Positions 24,993 through 34,059 of a DNA stretch of 41,139 nucleotides are shown here, piece by piece. Each line of letters begins with the position of its first letter. Position 1 is the first letter of the stretch. A model generated the notes under the pieces. That model was given only the letters and a program-made list of their open reading frames with translations. It had not been told where the DNA came from and ran no database searches. Origin of the DNA: Methanomethylovorans sp. (GTDB lineage: Archaea > Halobacteriota > Methanosarcinia > Methanosarcinales > Methanosarcinaceae); assembly GCA_014361205.1 (NCBI GenBank), contig JACIVZ010000007.1:1-41139 (forward strand). The letters run 5' to 3'. Both the position numbers and the translations under genes were made by a program.

Positions 24993-25997
24993 ATGAAAAC
25001 TAAAAAAGAAAACAATTTTCATATCAGCTGCCAGGAAATTGGATGGTCTTCCAGAATATTCATACTGTCAGTGTACTTTGCATTTATGATCAGTATGGTG
25101 TTCTATCTCCTCACCCTCGCAACAACATCTCCTGAACCTGTCAATACAGCTATAACTTCCGGTACTTCCATGGCCATGAAGAAAGTGGAATCATTAGGAG
25201 AGCACTTAAAACTTATGTGGTCTATCTTCTTTTTTAATTCACTTGCAGTTATAACAACATCAGTAGGGACTGGATTGTTACCCTATATACAAAACATTTC
25301 TATTGCTGAGATCAAACTGCGTGCAAAAAACCAAAAGTATTCAAAATGCTCAGTAAAACTGGAAAAAACATTCAGTATATTCAGCTTCCTGATAAAGAAC
25401 AATGTACAACACCTGGATAAGGGGATTGCAATTCTAAGAGCTCAGAACAATTATGAGCAAGAAACTTCTATATGGAAACGCGCAAAATACAATAAGGAAA
25501 ACTTTAGATTATTGGCTTATGTTGTTCCTTATCTTATACCTATTACAGCACTAGTATTAAATGGGACATTACTGGGGATAATGCTGTCTTTTTTTGTCTT
25601 TAATGGAGTCCTATCAGCCTATGAACTCACAGGCCTGCAGGGTATGTTGCCAGGATTTCTTTTTTCTGTACTCTATTTTTTTGCATATATTCTTCCCCAT
25701 GGAATTATAGAATTGCCGGTAATTATAACAGCTGCTTCCCTTGGATATCGGTTTGCCAGAATATATTCTCATGAGATAGTGGAGAATAAACTGTTTTTGG
25801 GTGATGAAGCAGAAAGCATTGAAAAAGATATATTATACATGAATAGAATATCTTCACAGTACATTCGATCTTCTTATCTCTGCACAATGTTAAGCATCAT
25901 GCTGATCCTGCTCTTGATAGCTTCCTATATAGAAACTAACGTTACACCTACTGTAGCCCAGATAACTGCACATATTCTATATTATTTACTATTTTAA
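24993..25997 (+). CDS. SpoIIM-family (DUF95) membrane protein
   Basis: A 334-residue integral membrane protein with about six hydrophobic segments (around 24-45, 76-98, 177-200, 202-222, 232-260 and 300-320). The signature ILPHGIIELPVIITAASLG (about 234-252) is the hallmark of the SpoIIM/DUF95 family. Compared with the bacterial sporulation protein there is an extra soluble loop (about 105-170). Archaeal members are of unknown function; interaction with membrane remodelling or transport proteins is a guess from the family name only. It starts 94 bases from the divergent KaiC-like gene and ends 2 bases from a convergent gene. Confidence 0.82.
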   Translation: MKTKKENNFHISCQEIGWSSRIFILSVYFAFMISMVFYLLTLATTSPEPVNTAITSGTSMAMKKVESLGEHLKLMWSIFFFNSLAVITTSVGTGLLPYIQNISIAEIKLRAKNQKYSKCSVKLEKTFSIFSFLIKNNVQHLDKGIAILRAQNNYEQETSIWKRAKYNKENFRLLAYVVPYLIPITALVLNGTLLGIMLSFFVFNGVLSAYELTGLQGMLPGFLFSVLYFFAYILPHGIIELPVIITAASLGYRFARIYSHEIVENKLFLGDEAESIEKDILYMNRISSQYIRSSYLCTMLSIMLILLLIASYIETNVTPTVAQITAHILYYLLF

Positions 25998-25999
25998 GT

Positions 26000-27028
26000 T
26001 CATATCTCAGATATCTTTATACCCTGCGCTACATTTTGCAGTAACTGGAAAGCTATTTTCTGAGAGGGCCATGAACCAAGGCCACAATCGGGACCCACAT
26101 ACTTTATCCTTTCACCAAAGATAGAATAAGCTTTTTGAAGTCTTTTACTGATCACATCAGGAGTTTCAAGCTGGGTAACAATCTCCTGAAGACGTGATGT
26201 ATCTTTCCAGACATTAGTATCATATTTATCATTGAGGAATGAAACAAGATTTGATATATCAGTTCTTGCAATGCCTACCCTCAGAAAAGAATCTGATTCC
26301 TCAAGTACTTTTTTATCTATCAGGTCAAGATAAGAGGGATGAGAAGCTGATTCGACTCCTATCACATTGATATTGGAAGAATCACAAGCAAGTTTATAGT
26401 GAAGTGGTGAATGTAAGTGTATCTGTACATCAATGCCTCTACGATGAGCTGACTTAGTGGCGATCTTAAGAGCTGTTATGAGTTCATCATCATCAAACAT
26501 GACCTGAGGATTGATACCAATGCTGGGCTCGTCTATGGAGACTACACTTATATTCAGGTATCCTGAATTTTTGATAGAATTTTTCAAAAAACGGTCTACA
26601 CTTTCTGCTAAAAGATAGAGGATGTCAGAGTATTCTGTTCCTCCAAATTCTTTCAAGTACATTTCCAAGGGGCCTGTAACACATACTCTGACATTTTTCT
26701 TTTCACCTTGGGATTGCATGTACATTTGAGCAGCTGGCTGAATAGCATCGAGTTCTATAATTCTGGCAGCTTCCTCTTTTACCTTGAAAGGCTCTTCTGT
26801 ACTTTCTGTGTCCTTTATTATGGAAAGAAATTGTTCATTCATATCCTGATATTGAGGATAGGTGGGAACTTCAACTCCTGCATCTATTTTCTGCTGAAAT
26901 GCATTATTGATGACGTGAAACAGTTTTTCGCTCTCTGTATGCTTTGAAAATGCCTTTTCTACCCATTCCTTTGTTATACCTTCGGGAAGAGGATAACTAC
27001 CTATATCATCAAAGATAACATTATTCAT
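26000..27028 (-). CDS. Core methionine synthase (MetE C-terminal-like) family protein
   Basis: A 342-residue protein of the cobalamin-independent MetE catalytic-domain family. Archaeal core MetE proteins transfer a methyl group, often from methylcobamide, to homocysteine. The start DDIGSYPLPEG and SIDEPSIGINP are typical. Zinc ligands expected as HxC, E and C appear as H204-x-H206, E226 and C315 (GPDCGLGSWPS). The second ligand is therefore His where MetE has Cys. That may place it in a divergent subgroup or change its substrate. It is a single transcription unit, convergent with the SpoIIM-family gene. Assignment as a methyltransferase is firm; methionine synthesis is less sure. Confidence 0.8.
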   Translation of the reverse strand: MNNVIFDDIGSYPLPEGITKEWVEKAFSKHTESEKLFHVINNAFQQKIDAGVEVPTYPQYQDMNEQFLSIIKDTESTEEPFKVKEEAARIIELDAIQPAAQMYMQSQGEKKNVRVCVTGPLEMYLKEFGGTEYSDILYLLAESVDRFLKNSIKNSGYLNISVVSIDEPSIGINPQVMFDDDELITALKIATKSAHRRGIDVQIHLHSPLHYKLACDSSNINVIGVESASHPSYLDLIDKKVLEESDSFLRVGIARTDISNLVSFLNDKYDTNVWKDTSRLQEIVTQLETPDVISKRLQKAYSIFGERIKYVGPDCGLGSWPSQKIAFQLLQNVAQGIKISEI

Positions 27029-27121
27029 GTTTTAGAATTGAAAGAGCAACGAAATATAAGTTTTGGCACACAAATGACTAAAAAAGGATTATTAAGAGCT
27101 TTAATATGAGATGTAGTTAAA

Positions 27122-27442
27122 TCATTCTCTTCTTAACTTTCCCTTCTTAGCAACATGTTCAACGTAATAATCCACACATTTCTGTGAGTAATCAATAGAG
27201 ACTTTAGACATATGAGCAATGATTTCACTTAAAGGCCTTTCAATATGGATATTACGCCTTGGTATACCATATTTTTCATTATGTCTTGCAACAGTGTCAA
27301 GCATGATGTTCTGTAATTGCAATACATCCAACTTTTCTGAGGGAGAGAGTTTTTCAAAATCTTCCATTATCTTTCTTATGCGTTCCCTATCCTTTTCATC
27401 TACTTCTAATTCGGAGATCGGGTGTTTTATATGCTCCTCCAC
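27122..27442 (-). CDS. Small charged hypothetical protein
   Basis: A 106-residue protein that I do not recognise. It is highly charged and mostly helical by appearance, without membrane segments or metal motifs. The likely start is GTG 27442, with GGTGAT ahead of it; no earlier ATG exists. Neighbours are the core-MetE-like gene downstream (94 bases) and the SSS transporter on the same strand upstream of a 94-base gap. A transporter link is possible but unsupported. The gene is plausible because the frame has normal amino-acid use and a good ribosome-binding site. Confidence 0.6.
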   Translation of the reverse strand: MEEHIKHPISELEVDEKDRERIRKIMEDFEKLSPSEKLDVLQLQNIMLDTVARHNEKYGIPRRNIHIERPLSEIIAHMSKVSIDYSQKCVDYYVEHVAKKGKLRRE

Positions 27443-27536
27443 TCTATCACCACAACAATGTATACATCATTGCTTAAAAAACTTGACTATAAATTATACA
27501 GATAATATAAAATATAAAACAATATAAAATGAGAAT

Positions 27537-29453
27537 TTAAGAAATGGTGACTACTGCACCCATTTCCTTTAAGATCTCTGAAACTTCATTATATGCTATG
27601 AACATTTCCTTGCGATATAAGTCAACTTCTTTTACAATTGGTTCAGATTCAAGCCAGATTTCTTTTTCAGTCTGCCCCCGAGTTACACTAACACATGCCA
27701 GCATATCTGATTTGGTCAGTCTGTACACCGAATCAAAACCTGCAGGAGTTACCCATTCGTGATACTTGCTAGTTATGTTCTTAACGAATTTGTTCCAGTT
27801 GACTTCAGTAGATGCTTCCACAATTAGATGCAAATGAGCACGATCGCCTGTTATTTCTTCTGTCAGAACCTTACGCATCTTTTTGTATTGGGGATCTGCT
27901 TCATCGACAACGATCCTTTCCTCCAGCTTCATGGCAGCGTCCTTGAAGAAAGGAGCTAAGTTAACTGTTTCTGATGGCTTGGTTGCCAAAGAAACAACAA
28001 AGAAAGCTATTCCACTTAAAGCCATACCGGCTATAACACCATGATTGGAGAGCACTGGGTGGATAGAATCCAGATAAGAGGGAGAAAAAGCTGGAGTGTT
28101 GACAAGATCAATAACAGTAAGAGATACTTGTGCAACAAAACCTACTACCAATCCGGCAAGGGCACCTTCCTTTGTAGCTCTTTTCCAGTACAATCCTCCC
28201 ATCAGGGGGAAGAAATACGCAGCACTGGCAATGAAAGTAGCTATATGAATAGCATCGATGATACCATCTATATAGAAAGATCCTATGGTTGCACCTACGA
28301 CTATTATGAGTACACTCACCCTGTTTATCACAAGCATCTCTTTCATAGTTGCGTCTGGCTTTATGTATCTCTGGTAAATGTCACGAGAAAGACATGAACC
28401 ACCTGAAGTTGCGAAAGTATCCGTGGAAGACATTGCAGCTGCTGCCAGACCTACACCTGCTAGACCTATTAACAGAGGAGAGAAATGATCAAAAATGTAA
28501 ACAAGCAAGGCTGGTTCTGCCTGAGCCATTGCACCCATACCTATCTCTCCAAATGATATCTGAATATCAGGATATATGTGATTTAGCCCTATGGCAATGA
28601 TGGTGCATGCCACACCAAAGACGAGGAATATTAGGAATGAACCCAGGATCATACCGTTTCTTGCTGATTTTTCATCCTTAGCAGCCCAAACTCTTTGCCA
28701 GGGGTCTTGTTCCGTAATCCAACCAGGAATGATAGCAAAGATGAATATCATCACTGCAAGAATACCTATACTGAATGGATTCCACCATCCTTCCGGTACA
28801 TTTGAGAGAAGTTCTGAAGTTGAAATCGATGCAGTCATATCAGACGAAGTTGCTGAACCTGTTACAGCTAATGCCATTGCAAAAGCGAAACCTGCAAGAA
28901 AGAGAAATTGTATCACATCTGTCCATATTACTGCAGAAAGACCACCAAGGGTCACATACACAGAAACAGCTAATGCCACGATGGCTGCCGCATATACAGG
29001 AGGAAGTCCAAAAAAGATTTCAAGAACCAAAGCAAAACCTTTTATATCTGCCACTGCAAAAAGAATCATCACAACTGCAATAATGAGAGCTACCGGACCT
29101 CTTATAGAACTGCTATACCGCTGTTCTAACAGTTCAGGCTGGGTGATAGCAGGCAGATGCTTTATTTTACCTACCAATAAAGCTATCAATAGCAAGGCAA
29201 GGATATTAGGGGCCACGAAGCTCCAGATGGAACCCATACCAAGTAGCATATAAAGACCCACTACAGCAAGAATGCCTCCGGCAGTCATCCATGAAGCGGC
29301 TGCAGAACAACCAATCGCTACAAAATTAATCCTGCGCCCTGCAAGCCAGAAATCAGTGACAGACTTCTGTTTCTTTGTGAAATACCAACCTATAGCGACC
29401 AGTATCAGAATATAGGTCGCAAGCAATATCATAAACAGACCATATGAATTCAT
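27537..29453 (-). CDS. Sodium:solute symporter (SSS family) with soluble C-terminal domain
   Basis: A 638-residue Na+-coupled symporter with about 13 transmembrane helices. SSS features are the N-terminal SVTDFWLAGRRI, the ASWMTAGG segment and the GLGGLSAVIWTDVIQ-like TLGGLSAVIWTDVIQ segment. The last ~130 residues (from about 505) form a hydrophilic domain containing RAHLHLIVEAS, unusual for plain proline or pantothenate carriers. GAGGT precedes ATG 29453. The substrate cannot be inferred; osmolytes, acetate or amino acids are typical for the family. The gene is divergent from nurA, separated by 241 bases with AT-rich promoters. Confidence 0.88.
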   Translation of the reverse strand: MNSYGLFMILLATYILILVAIGWYFTKKQKSVTDFWLAGRRINFVAIGCSAAASWMTAGGILAVVGLYMLLGMGSIWSFVAPNILALLLIALLVGKIKHLPAITQPELLEQRYSSSIRGPVALIIAVVMILFAVADIKGFALVLEIFFGLPPVYAAAIVALAVSVYVTLGGLSAVIWTDVIQFLFLAGFAFAMALAVTGSATSSDMTASISTSELLSNVPEGWWNPFSIGILAVMIFIFAIIPGWITEQDPWQRVWAAKDEKSARNGMILGSFLIFLVFGVACTIIAIGLNHIYPDIQISFGEIGMGAMAQAEPALLVYIFDHFSPLLIGLAGVGLAAAAMSSTDTFATSGGSCLSRDIYQRYIKPDATMKEMLVINRVSVLIIVVGATIGSFYIDGIIDAIHIATFIASAAYFFPLMGGLYWKRATKEGALAGLVVGFVAQVSLTVIDLVNTPAFSPSYLDSIHPVLSNHGVIAGMALSGIAFFVVSLATKPSETVNLAPFFKDAAMKLEERIVVDEADPQYKKMRKVLTEEITGDRAHLHLIVEASTEVNWNKFVKNITSKYHEWVTPAGFDSVYRLTKSDMLACVSVTRGQTEKEIWLESEPIVKEVDLYRKEMFIAYNEVSEILKEMGAVVTIS

Positions 29454-29694
29454 AAATAGACCTCACTTTAATCCATTATAATTGACTTCTTTATTTTCTT
29501 CCATATAATAATAATTCTTTTATTCATTAAAAGATTAATTGCAGACTTTTTCTGTGGGAAAGTATTTAAGTTTTTCAAAAAAATCTGGTTTACAAAAAAA
29601 CAAATTAATTTGACTTCAGGTATCAATTGTTAATTCTTTTAGATATGACATAATCAGAAGATATACATATTTCTTATCAGCAATATTATAGTTC

Positions 29695-30978
29695 ATGACC
29701 CTTGAATCGGTCCACATAAAAGCAATATCAAAGCTTGTAGATCGTATTGATAGATGCCTCATGCCTGACAACTTAGAAAAAGCAGATGACATTGGCATTA
29801 TAGACATTATGGAAAAGCTTAAAGAACTCAAATATAACGAAAAAGTTGTTTTGAAAGCTATCGGAAGGCTTAAAAGAGGACGATTGGATATAGAAAAAAT
29901 GTCTCAGACTCAGGATCCTTTTCCCATAACATATTCATGCGACAGCGGGAGCACAACTACAAGATCCTTTGATAATGGTCTTTATGTGGATTTTTGTCAC
30001 TGTGCCATGGCCTCCACTCCTACAGATCTGAACCTGCACAATAAAAGAACTATAGTTGCTGCCACATATTCTCCAAGTTATAAAGTTCATATAGATACTA
30101 CACATGATTGGGAAATCTTTGATAATGGGGCGAGTCGTAGTCAAATAATCCGTATCATGCCTGGCTTACTGAATAAGCGCATCGATAGAATAGTACATGA
30201 TATAGCCCTCTATCTTGCTGAATCCGAGCATATCTTGTGGTTGAAGGACGAACTTGATCCAAAAGGATTTTTTATTATGGATGGACCTATTTATCCTAAG
30301 CATCTGATGTACTGGATGGTGGTAGAATCTGAGGATGTTATGCTGCGTTATGATTCTCATACAGAGCGTATTTTACAGAACTACATCGATATAGTAGATC
30401 ACCATATTGATAAAAGATTTCCTTTTATTGGTTTTGTGAAGAATCCTGAGGACATGCAGATAATGCAAGCTTTGAGAAAAGAAGGTATTGAAGACATACC
30501 ATGGCTGATAGATGCTCAATTTTTCAAAAATCTGCTTTCTGAAACTAAGAATAGAAATGAAACAAATAAATACAAACATCATCTTACCTTCACTAATTGG
30601 TTCATGCAACCTAATCAATTTTATGAAAGAATGCTTGGAACCACATCACCCCTTGTCAAGGAAAAGCTTAGAGCGAAATACCCTCTTGAATATTATTCAC
30701 TAACATTTTTCGTGGTTTACGTTCCTTCAAAAAACTTGCTTTTTAAGATAGAAGCACCATACGGCCTCACTATAGATGAGAGAATGCGAGATATCATTAC
30801 CAGAAAGGTACTTTATGATATTGCACTAAGTGATATACCAAACACCTTGAAGAAAGCTGACTCTATTGCAAAGATACAGTTATCGGAAAGGAAACAAATA
30901 ATAGATAGATTCAGATATTGCCGTCTTGATACCAGCTATAACGAGATAAGATGGGGTGAATACGATGAAAATAGATAA
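29695..30978 (+). CDS. nurA: NurA 5'-3' nuclease
   Basis: A 427-residue NurA nuclease that works with HerA to resect DNA double-strand ends. The first catalytic aspartate is D83 in ITYSCDSGSTTTRS, and a second acidic motif lies in FFIMDGPIYP near residue 195. The C-terminal RYCRLDTSYNE closes the fold. The 3' end overlaps the herA start region, and the ATG of herA lies inside the last codons of this gene, so the two are translationally coupled. Length is in the usual range. ATG 29695 lies about 25-30 bases after an AT-rich promoter. No mre11-rad50 lies next to it in the window. Confidence 0.9.
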   Translation: MTLESVHIKAISKLVDRIDRCLMPDNLEKADDIGIIDIMEKLKELKYNEKVVLKAIGRLKRGRLDIEKMSQTQDPFPITYSCDSGSTTTRSFDNGLYVDFCHCAMASTPTDLNLHNKRTIVAATYSPSYKVHIDTTHDWEIFDNGASRSQIIRIMPGLLNKRIDRIVHDIALYLAESEHILWLKDELDPKGFFIMDGPIYPKHLMYWMVVESEDVMLRYDSHTERILQNYIDIVDHHIDKRFPFIGFVKNPEDMQIMQALRKEGIEDIPWLIDAQFFKNLLSETKNRNETNKYKHHLTFTNWFMQPNQFYERMLGTTSPLVKEKLRAKYPLEYYSLTFFVVYVPSKNLLFKIEAPYGLTIDERMRDIITRKVLYDIALSDIPNTLKKADSIAKIQLSERKQIIDRFRYCRLDTSYNEIRWGEYDENR

Positions 30979-32770
30979 AGACTTACTTGCCTATTTGCCT
31001 TCAGAAAACGGAGACAATAATACCATTGGTGGAACTGAGAAAAAAAATATTGGAAATTCCTTCGAAGAGTATGATGTGTCTCCAGAAAGCTACCCCCCTC
31101 TACAAGACATTAAAGATGAAGCTTTTGGTATTATCACGACTGGTATTGAACCTTTGGAGATTACAGAATCTGGAGCAATTATCACAGGATACATTAATAC
31201 TGAAAAAAGAAAGGATGTAAGGTTAGGAACTTATGTTATTGTACCATACAATGATGAAGATTTATTTGCACGCATATGGAAAATGCAGTATAAACAGGAG
31301 TATGCAGTTGATGATGCAACTGAAATACATTCCAAAAGGATGCTCAGATCCAACATTACAGATGAAGTGGACTACAAATTCCTCGCATATTTGGACCCTA
31401 TATGTATCCTTTATTCCAAAGATAACCTTCTGACACGCAGAATGAGCGATCGTATACCCCGACCTAATACACCTATAATGCCTGTAAAGGATAAAATGAA
31501 AATTCAGATCGGGCTTAATATTCCTGAAGAAGGGATCTTCTTGGGTCATCTGAGTGTTGGAGGGGAGATAATTAAGACACATGCAGTACCCCCCACTGTA
31601 CCATATTATTTGCGTAATGACTATTCAATTGGTGATCCTCTGGTATTTAGACACATACTGGTATGCGGCAGTACCGGGACTGGCAAAACATTTCTTACAA
31701 AAAATATTTTACGCCAGTTTATGTCAAAAGAGAATCGCTACAATGTAAGAGGTACCAATGCAAGTAAAAAACCTTGTTTAATTGTACTTGATCCTCAAGA
31801 TGAATATTCACAGATGTTGGAAGACAATCCTGAACTTACACAAGAAGATAAATTTAAGTTTATGTCCGAAAAAGTGGATTTTGGAGGATGTGAGAATACT
31901 CTAACATTTATAGCAAAAGTCGATGGACAATCCTATAATGGACGTTCGCGTGCACAACAGATGGAATTTACCATACCTTTTGACATGGTGAGGAATAATT
32001 CTTGGCTTATAGCACCAGTAGGGATGACCGATTTGCAATATCATGGTGTGGAACTGTTGCTTGATGATTTTTTCAAACAGACAGGAGAACATACCTATAA
32101 TCGCTTTTTGGATTACATAGATGATGATTTGACAAGAAGTAATTATGTTGACACCGGAAAAATACATGAAGCTTCCTATGATGGTATCGTGCGCAGAGTG
32201 AGAGATAGAGCACTTAGCAAGGTGTTTGATCAGCCAGCAAAGCCCATTGATCAGATGTTAGACGAAATCGTAAGACCTGGACAAATCAGTGTCTTCCCCA
32301 CTGAATACATTAGCAACACCCGTATACGTGACTTGATAACTCTCACTTTAATGACGATAATAGTTGACAACAAGCTAAGCACGTCCGGGGAAGCTGCAGT
32401 TAAGGAAACACCCATTATTCTTGCCTTGGACGAAGCCCACAGGTACCTTGCCCATCCCACAGGGGAGCATAGTAGAAGAATCGTAGCCAAATTCGCCGAT
32501 GCCGCACGTCAGGGAAGAAAAGAAGGATTGGGATTATTCCTCATTACCCAGGACCCACAGGATATTGATGATACAGTGTTCAAGCAAATCAACACGCGTA
32601 TAATCCTCAATCTAACAAATGATGCTGCTATTAATGCTCTAAAAGTTAAAAAAGAATATGAAAGACGCATTCCTTATCTCAAAAAAGGACAGATGATAGT
32701 GCACAGTCCTGATAACAGCGATATGGTGGAAATAATGGGATTACAGAAATGCGTAGTGAAGCATGTGTAA
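30965..32770 (+). CDS. herA: HerA bipolar DNA helicase/translocase
   Basis: A 601-residue FtsK-HerA superfamily ATPase acting as a hexameric DNA translocase together with NurA at broken ends. The HAS barrel-like N terminus is followed by Walker A GSTGTGKT (about 235-242), ILDPQDE-type segment LIVLDPQDEY, and Walker B IILALDEAHRYL. Sensor-like TQDPQDID and the arginine-rich GRKEGLGLFLI segment also match. ATG 30965 was preferred over GTG 30956 because GGGGTGA (30953-30959) is placed as a ribosome-binding site. The start overlaps nurA by 14 bases. Confidence 0.93.
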   Translation: MKIDKDLLAYLPSENGDNNTIGGTEKKNIGNSFEEYDVSPESYPPLQDIKDEAFGIITTGIEPLEITESGAIITGYINTEKRKDVRLGTYVIVPYNDEDLFARIWKMQYKQEYAVDDATEIHSKRMLRSNITDEVDYKFLAYLDPICILYSKDNLLTRRMSDRIPRPNTPIMPVKDKMKIQIGLNIPEEGIFLGHLSVGGEIIKTHAVPPTVPYYLRNDYSIGDPLVFRHILVCGSTGTGKTFLTKNILRQFMSKENRYNVRGTNASKKPCLIVLDPQDEYSQMLEDNPELTQEDKFKFMSEKVDFGGCENTLTFIAKVDGQSYNGRSRAQQMEFTIPFDMVRNNSWLIAPVGMTDLQYHGVELLLDDFFKQTGEHTYNRFLDYIDDDLTRSNYVDTGKIHEASYDGIVRRVRDRALSKVFDQPAKPIDQMLDEIVRPGQISVFPTEYISNTRIRDLITLTLMTIIVDNKLSTSGEAAVKETPIILALDEAHRYLAHPTGEHSRRIVAKFADAARQGRKEGLGLFLITQDPQDIDDTVFKQINTRIILNLTNDAAINALKVKKEYERRIPYLKKGQMIVHSPDNSDMVEIMGLQKCVVKHV

Positions 32771-32906
32771 TCTGCTTAATGATACAATTTATCCAATATT
32801 ATAATTAAACTGATATCTCATAAAATGACATTTCTTATTCATACCAAAACGTATATATTGCACAAATACGTATGGTGGCATCACCTTAAAGAAAGGTAAG
32901 AAAGAT

Positions 32907-32980
32907 GGGCCGGTAGCTTAGCCAGGCAGAGCGACGGACTCTTAATCCGTAGGCCAGGGGTTCAACTCCCTTCCGGCTCG
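32907..32980 (+). tRNA. tRNA-Lys (anticodon CTT)
   Basis: A 74-base cloverleaf. Acceptor GGGCCGG pairs with CCGGCTC, leaving discriminator G. The D arm is GCTTAGCCAGGCAGAGC. The anticodon stem ACGGA/TCCGT holds loop CTCTTAA with anticodon CTT (reads AAG, lysine). The T arm AGGGG-TTCAACT-CCCTT is complete. No intron is present and CCA is not encoded. An upstream GTATATATT (about 32850) is a likely TATA box. A T-rich run after the gene (about 32987-33000) may stop transcription. Confidence 0.96.
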
Positions 32981-33089
32981 TCAACTTATTTTCTTTTTTA
33001 AAGTAGTTTGTGGTGTATTCCCATATCTTCCAGTGAAAATTTGAAAAACATAAATCCTATATAATCTCTTTATTCACAAGGTGAGCCTA

Positions 33090-33269
33090 ATGCCAAAAGT
33101 AAGCGTAGAGATCCCTCAGGAGTTGCTGGACGACCTCAACAAGCATGTAGGAGACGACAGGAAATTCGTTAATCAGTCTGATGCCATCAGGACGGCTATC
33201 CGCAAGATGCTAGACATAATGGACGAGATAGATAAAAGGCACGGTAGGCTAAAAGAACAGGAGAGATGA
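33090..33269 (+). CDS. Ribbon-helix-helix (CopG-like) DNA-binding protein
   Basis: A 59-residue RHH regulator. It opens with a beta-strand PKVSVEIPQELLDDL and has the SDAIRTAIRKML helix typical of CopG/Arc repressors. These bind operator DNA as dimers through the paired strands. The frame is open from GTG 33081, but ATG 33090 with GGTGA upstream is preferred. No toxin gene follows, so there is no sign of a toxin-antitoxin pair. It stands alone downstream of tRNA-Lys and converges on the TIM-barrel gene. Its target is unknown. Confidence 0.85.
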   Translation: MPKVSVEIPQELLDDLNKHVGDDRKFVNQSDAIRTAIRKMLDIMDEIDKRHGRLKEQER

Positions 33270-33285
33270 AGATATTGGGTTGATT

Positions 33286-34059
33286 TTAAAGGCTGTAAAG
33301 ATATGCAATACACTCGTCACCTTCCTGGAGGCTTGACATTTCAGTAACAAACCTTCCATTGTAACCTTCCAGACTTTTAATGACCTTTTTCCATTGCACA
33401 GTCCCCCTTCCCAGAGGTAGATGGTCATCTGATTTTCCATAGTTATCATGAATATGCACATGGATTATATTTTCTTTGCATTTTTCCAGAAATTCGTCCA
33501 CTGCACCCAAAGTATTGGCATGGCCTACATCCAGCGTCAAACCTAAATTTTCCCTGTGCACTTCCTCAAGGGTTCTGAGCATTTCATCAGGAGATTTACC
33601 AAATATTTTTGGTATATCGGGCATATTCTCAACAGCTATCTTGATACCATATTCGGCAGCTATGTCACATATATTTTGAAGGGACTTTATGTAAGTCTGC
33701 CATGCTTTTTCAGGCATCTGAGCACCATATGGAGACAAGTAACCCGGATGGACCACAGCCAATTCCACGATATCGTTTCCAAGTTCAAGGCAGCGATACA
33801 TTTGTCTTAACACTTCATTACGTATACCTTCATTAAGACCTGCAAGATTCATATCTGAAAAAGGTAAATGCATTGTTATCTTAAGGTCAGTGGTGTCACA
33901 TATCTCTCTAACCTTGCCCACATTCCCGTTATTTAAAGTCTGAAAACCTTCCTGCACTATTTCCCAGCCAGTATATCCCATATCTTCAAGCTGATAGACC
34001 CAAACAAAAGAATGCCCTAACTCTACTCTGGAAGAAAAACTAAGATTTTTTACTTTCAT
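33286..34059 (-). CDS. Sugar phosphate isomerase/epimerase family TIM barrel
   Basis: A 257-residue protein of the AP-endonuclease-2/xylose-isomerase-like superfamily. Metal-binding segments include VVHP-like LAVVHPGY, AVENMPDIP, TLDVGHANT and IIHVHIHDNYGK, the usual E/D/H set. The superfamily covers sugar isomerases, epimerases and endonuclease IV; lack of the full three-metal set of Nfo suggests an isomerase-type enzyme. It overlaps the UPF0201 gene by 4 bases (ATGA) and is third in an operon. The substrate is unknown. The stop lies 16 bases from the RHH gene, which is convergent. Confidence 0.85.
   Translation of the reverse strand: MKVKNLSFSSRVELGHSFVWVYQLEDMGYTGWEIVQEGFQTLNNGNVGKVREICDTTDLKITMHLPFSDMNLAGLNEGIRNEVLRQMYRCLELGNDIVELAVVHPGYLSPYGAQMPEKAWQTYIKSLQNICDIAAEYGIKIAVENMPDIPKIFGKSPDEMLRTLEEVHRENLGLTLDVGHANTLGAVDEFLEKCKENIIHVHIHDNYGKSDDHLPLGRGTVQWKKVIKSLEGYNGRFVTEMSSLQEGDECIAYLYSL

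Noticed and set aside
28591-29253. 220-residue open frame on the plus strand
   Set aside because: It is antisense to the membrane-spanning part of the SSS transporter, and its composition is that of a reverse-complement shadow.
33090-33269. Toxin-antitoxin pair around the RHH protein
   Set aside because: No toxin-like gene lies next to it; neighbours are tRNA-Lys and a convergent TIM-barrel enzyme.
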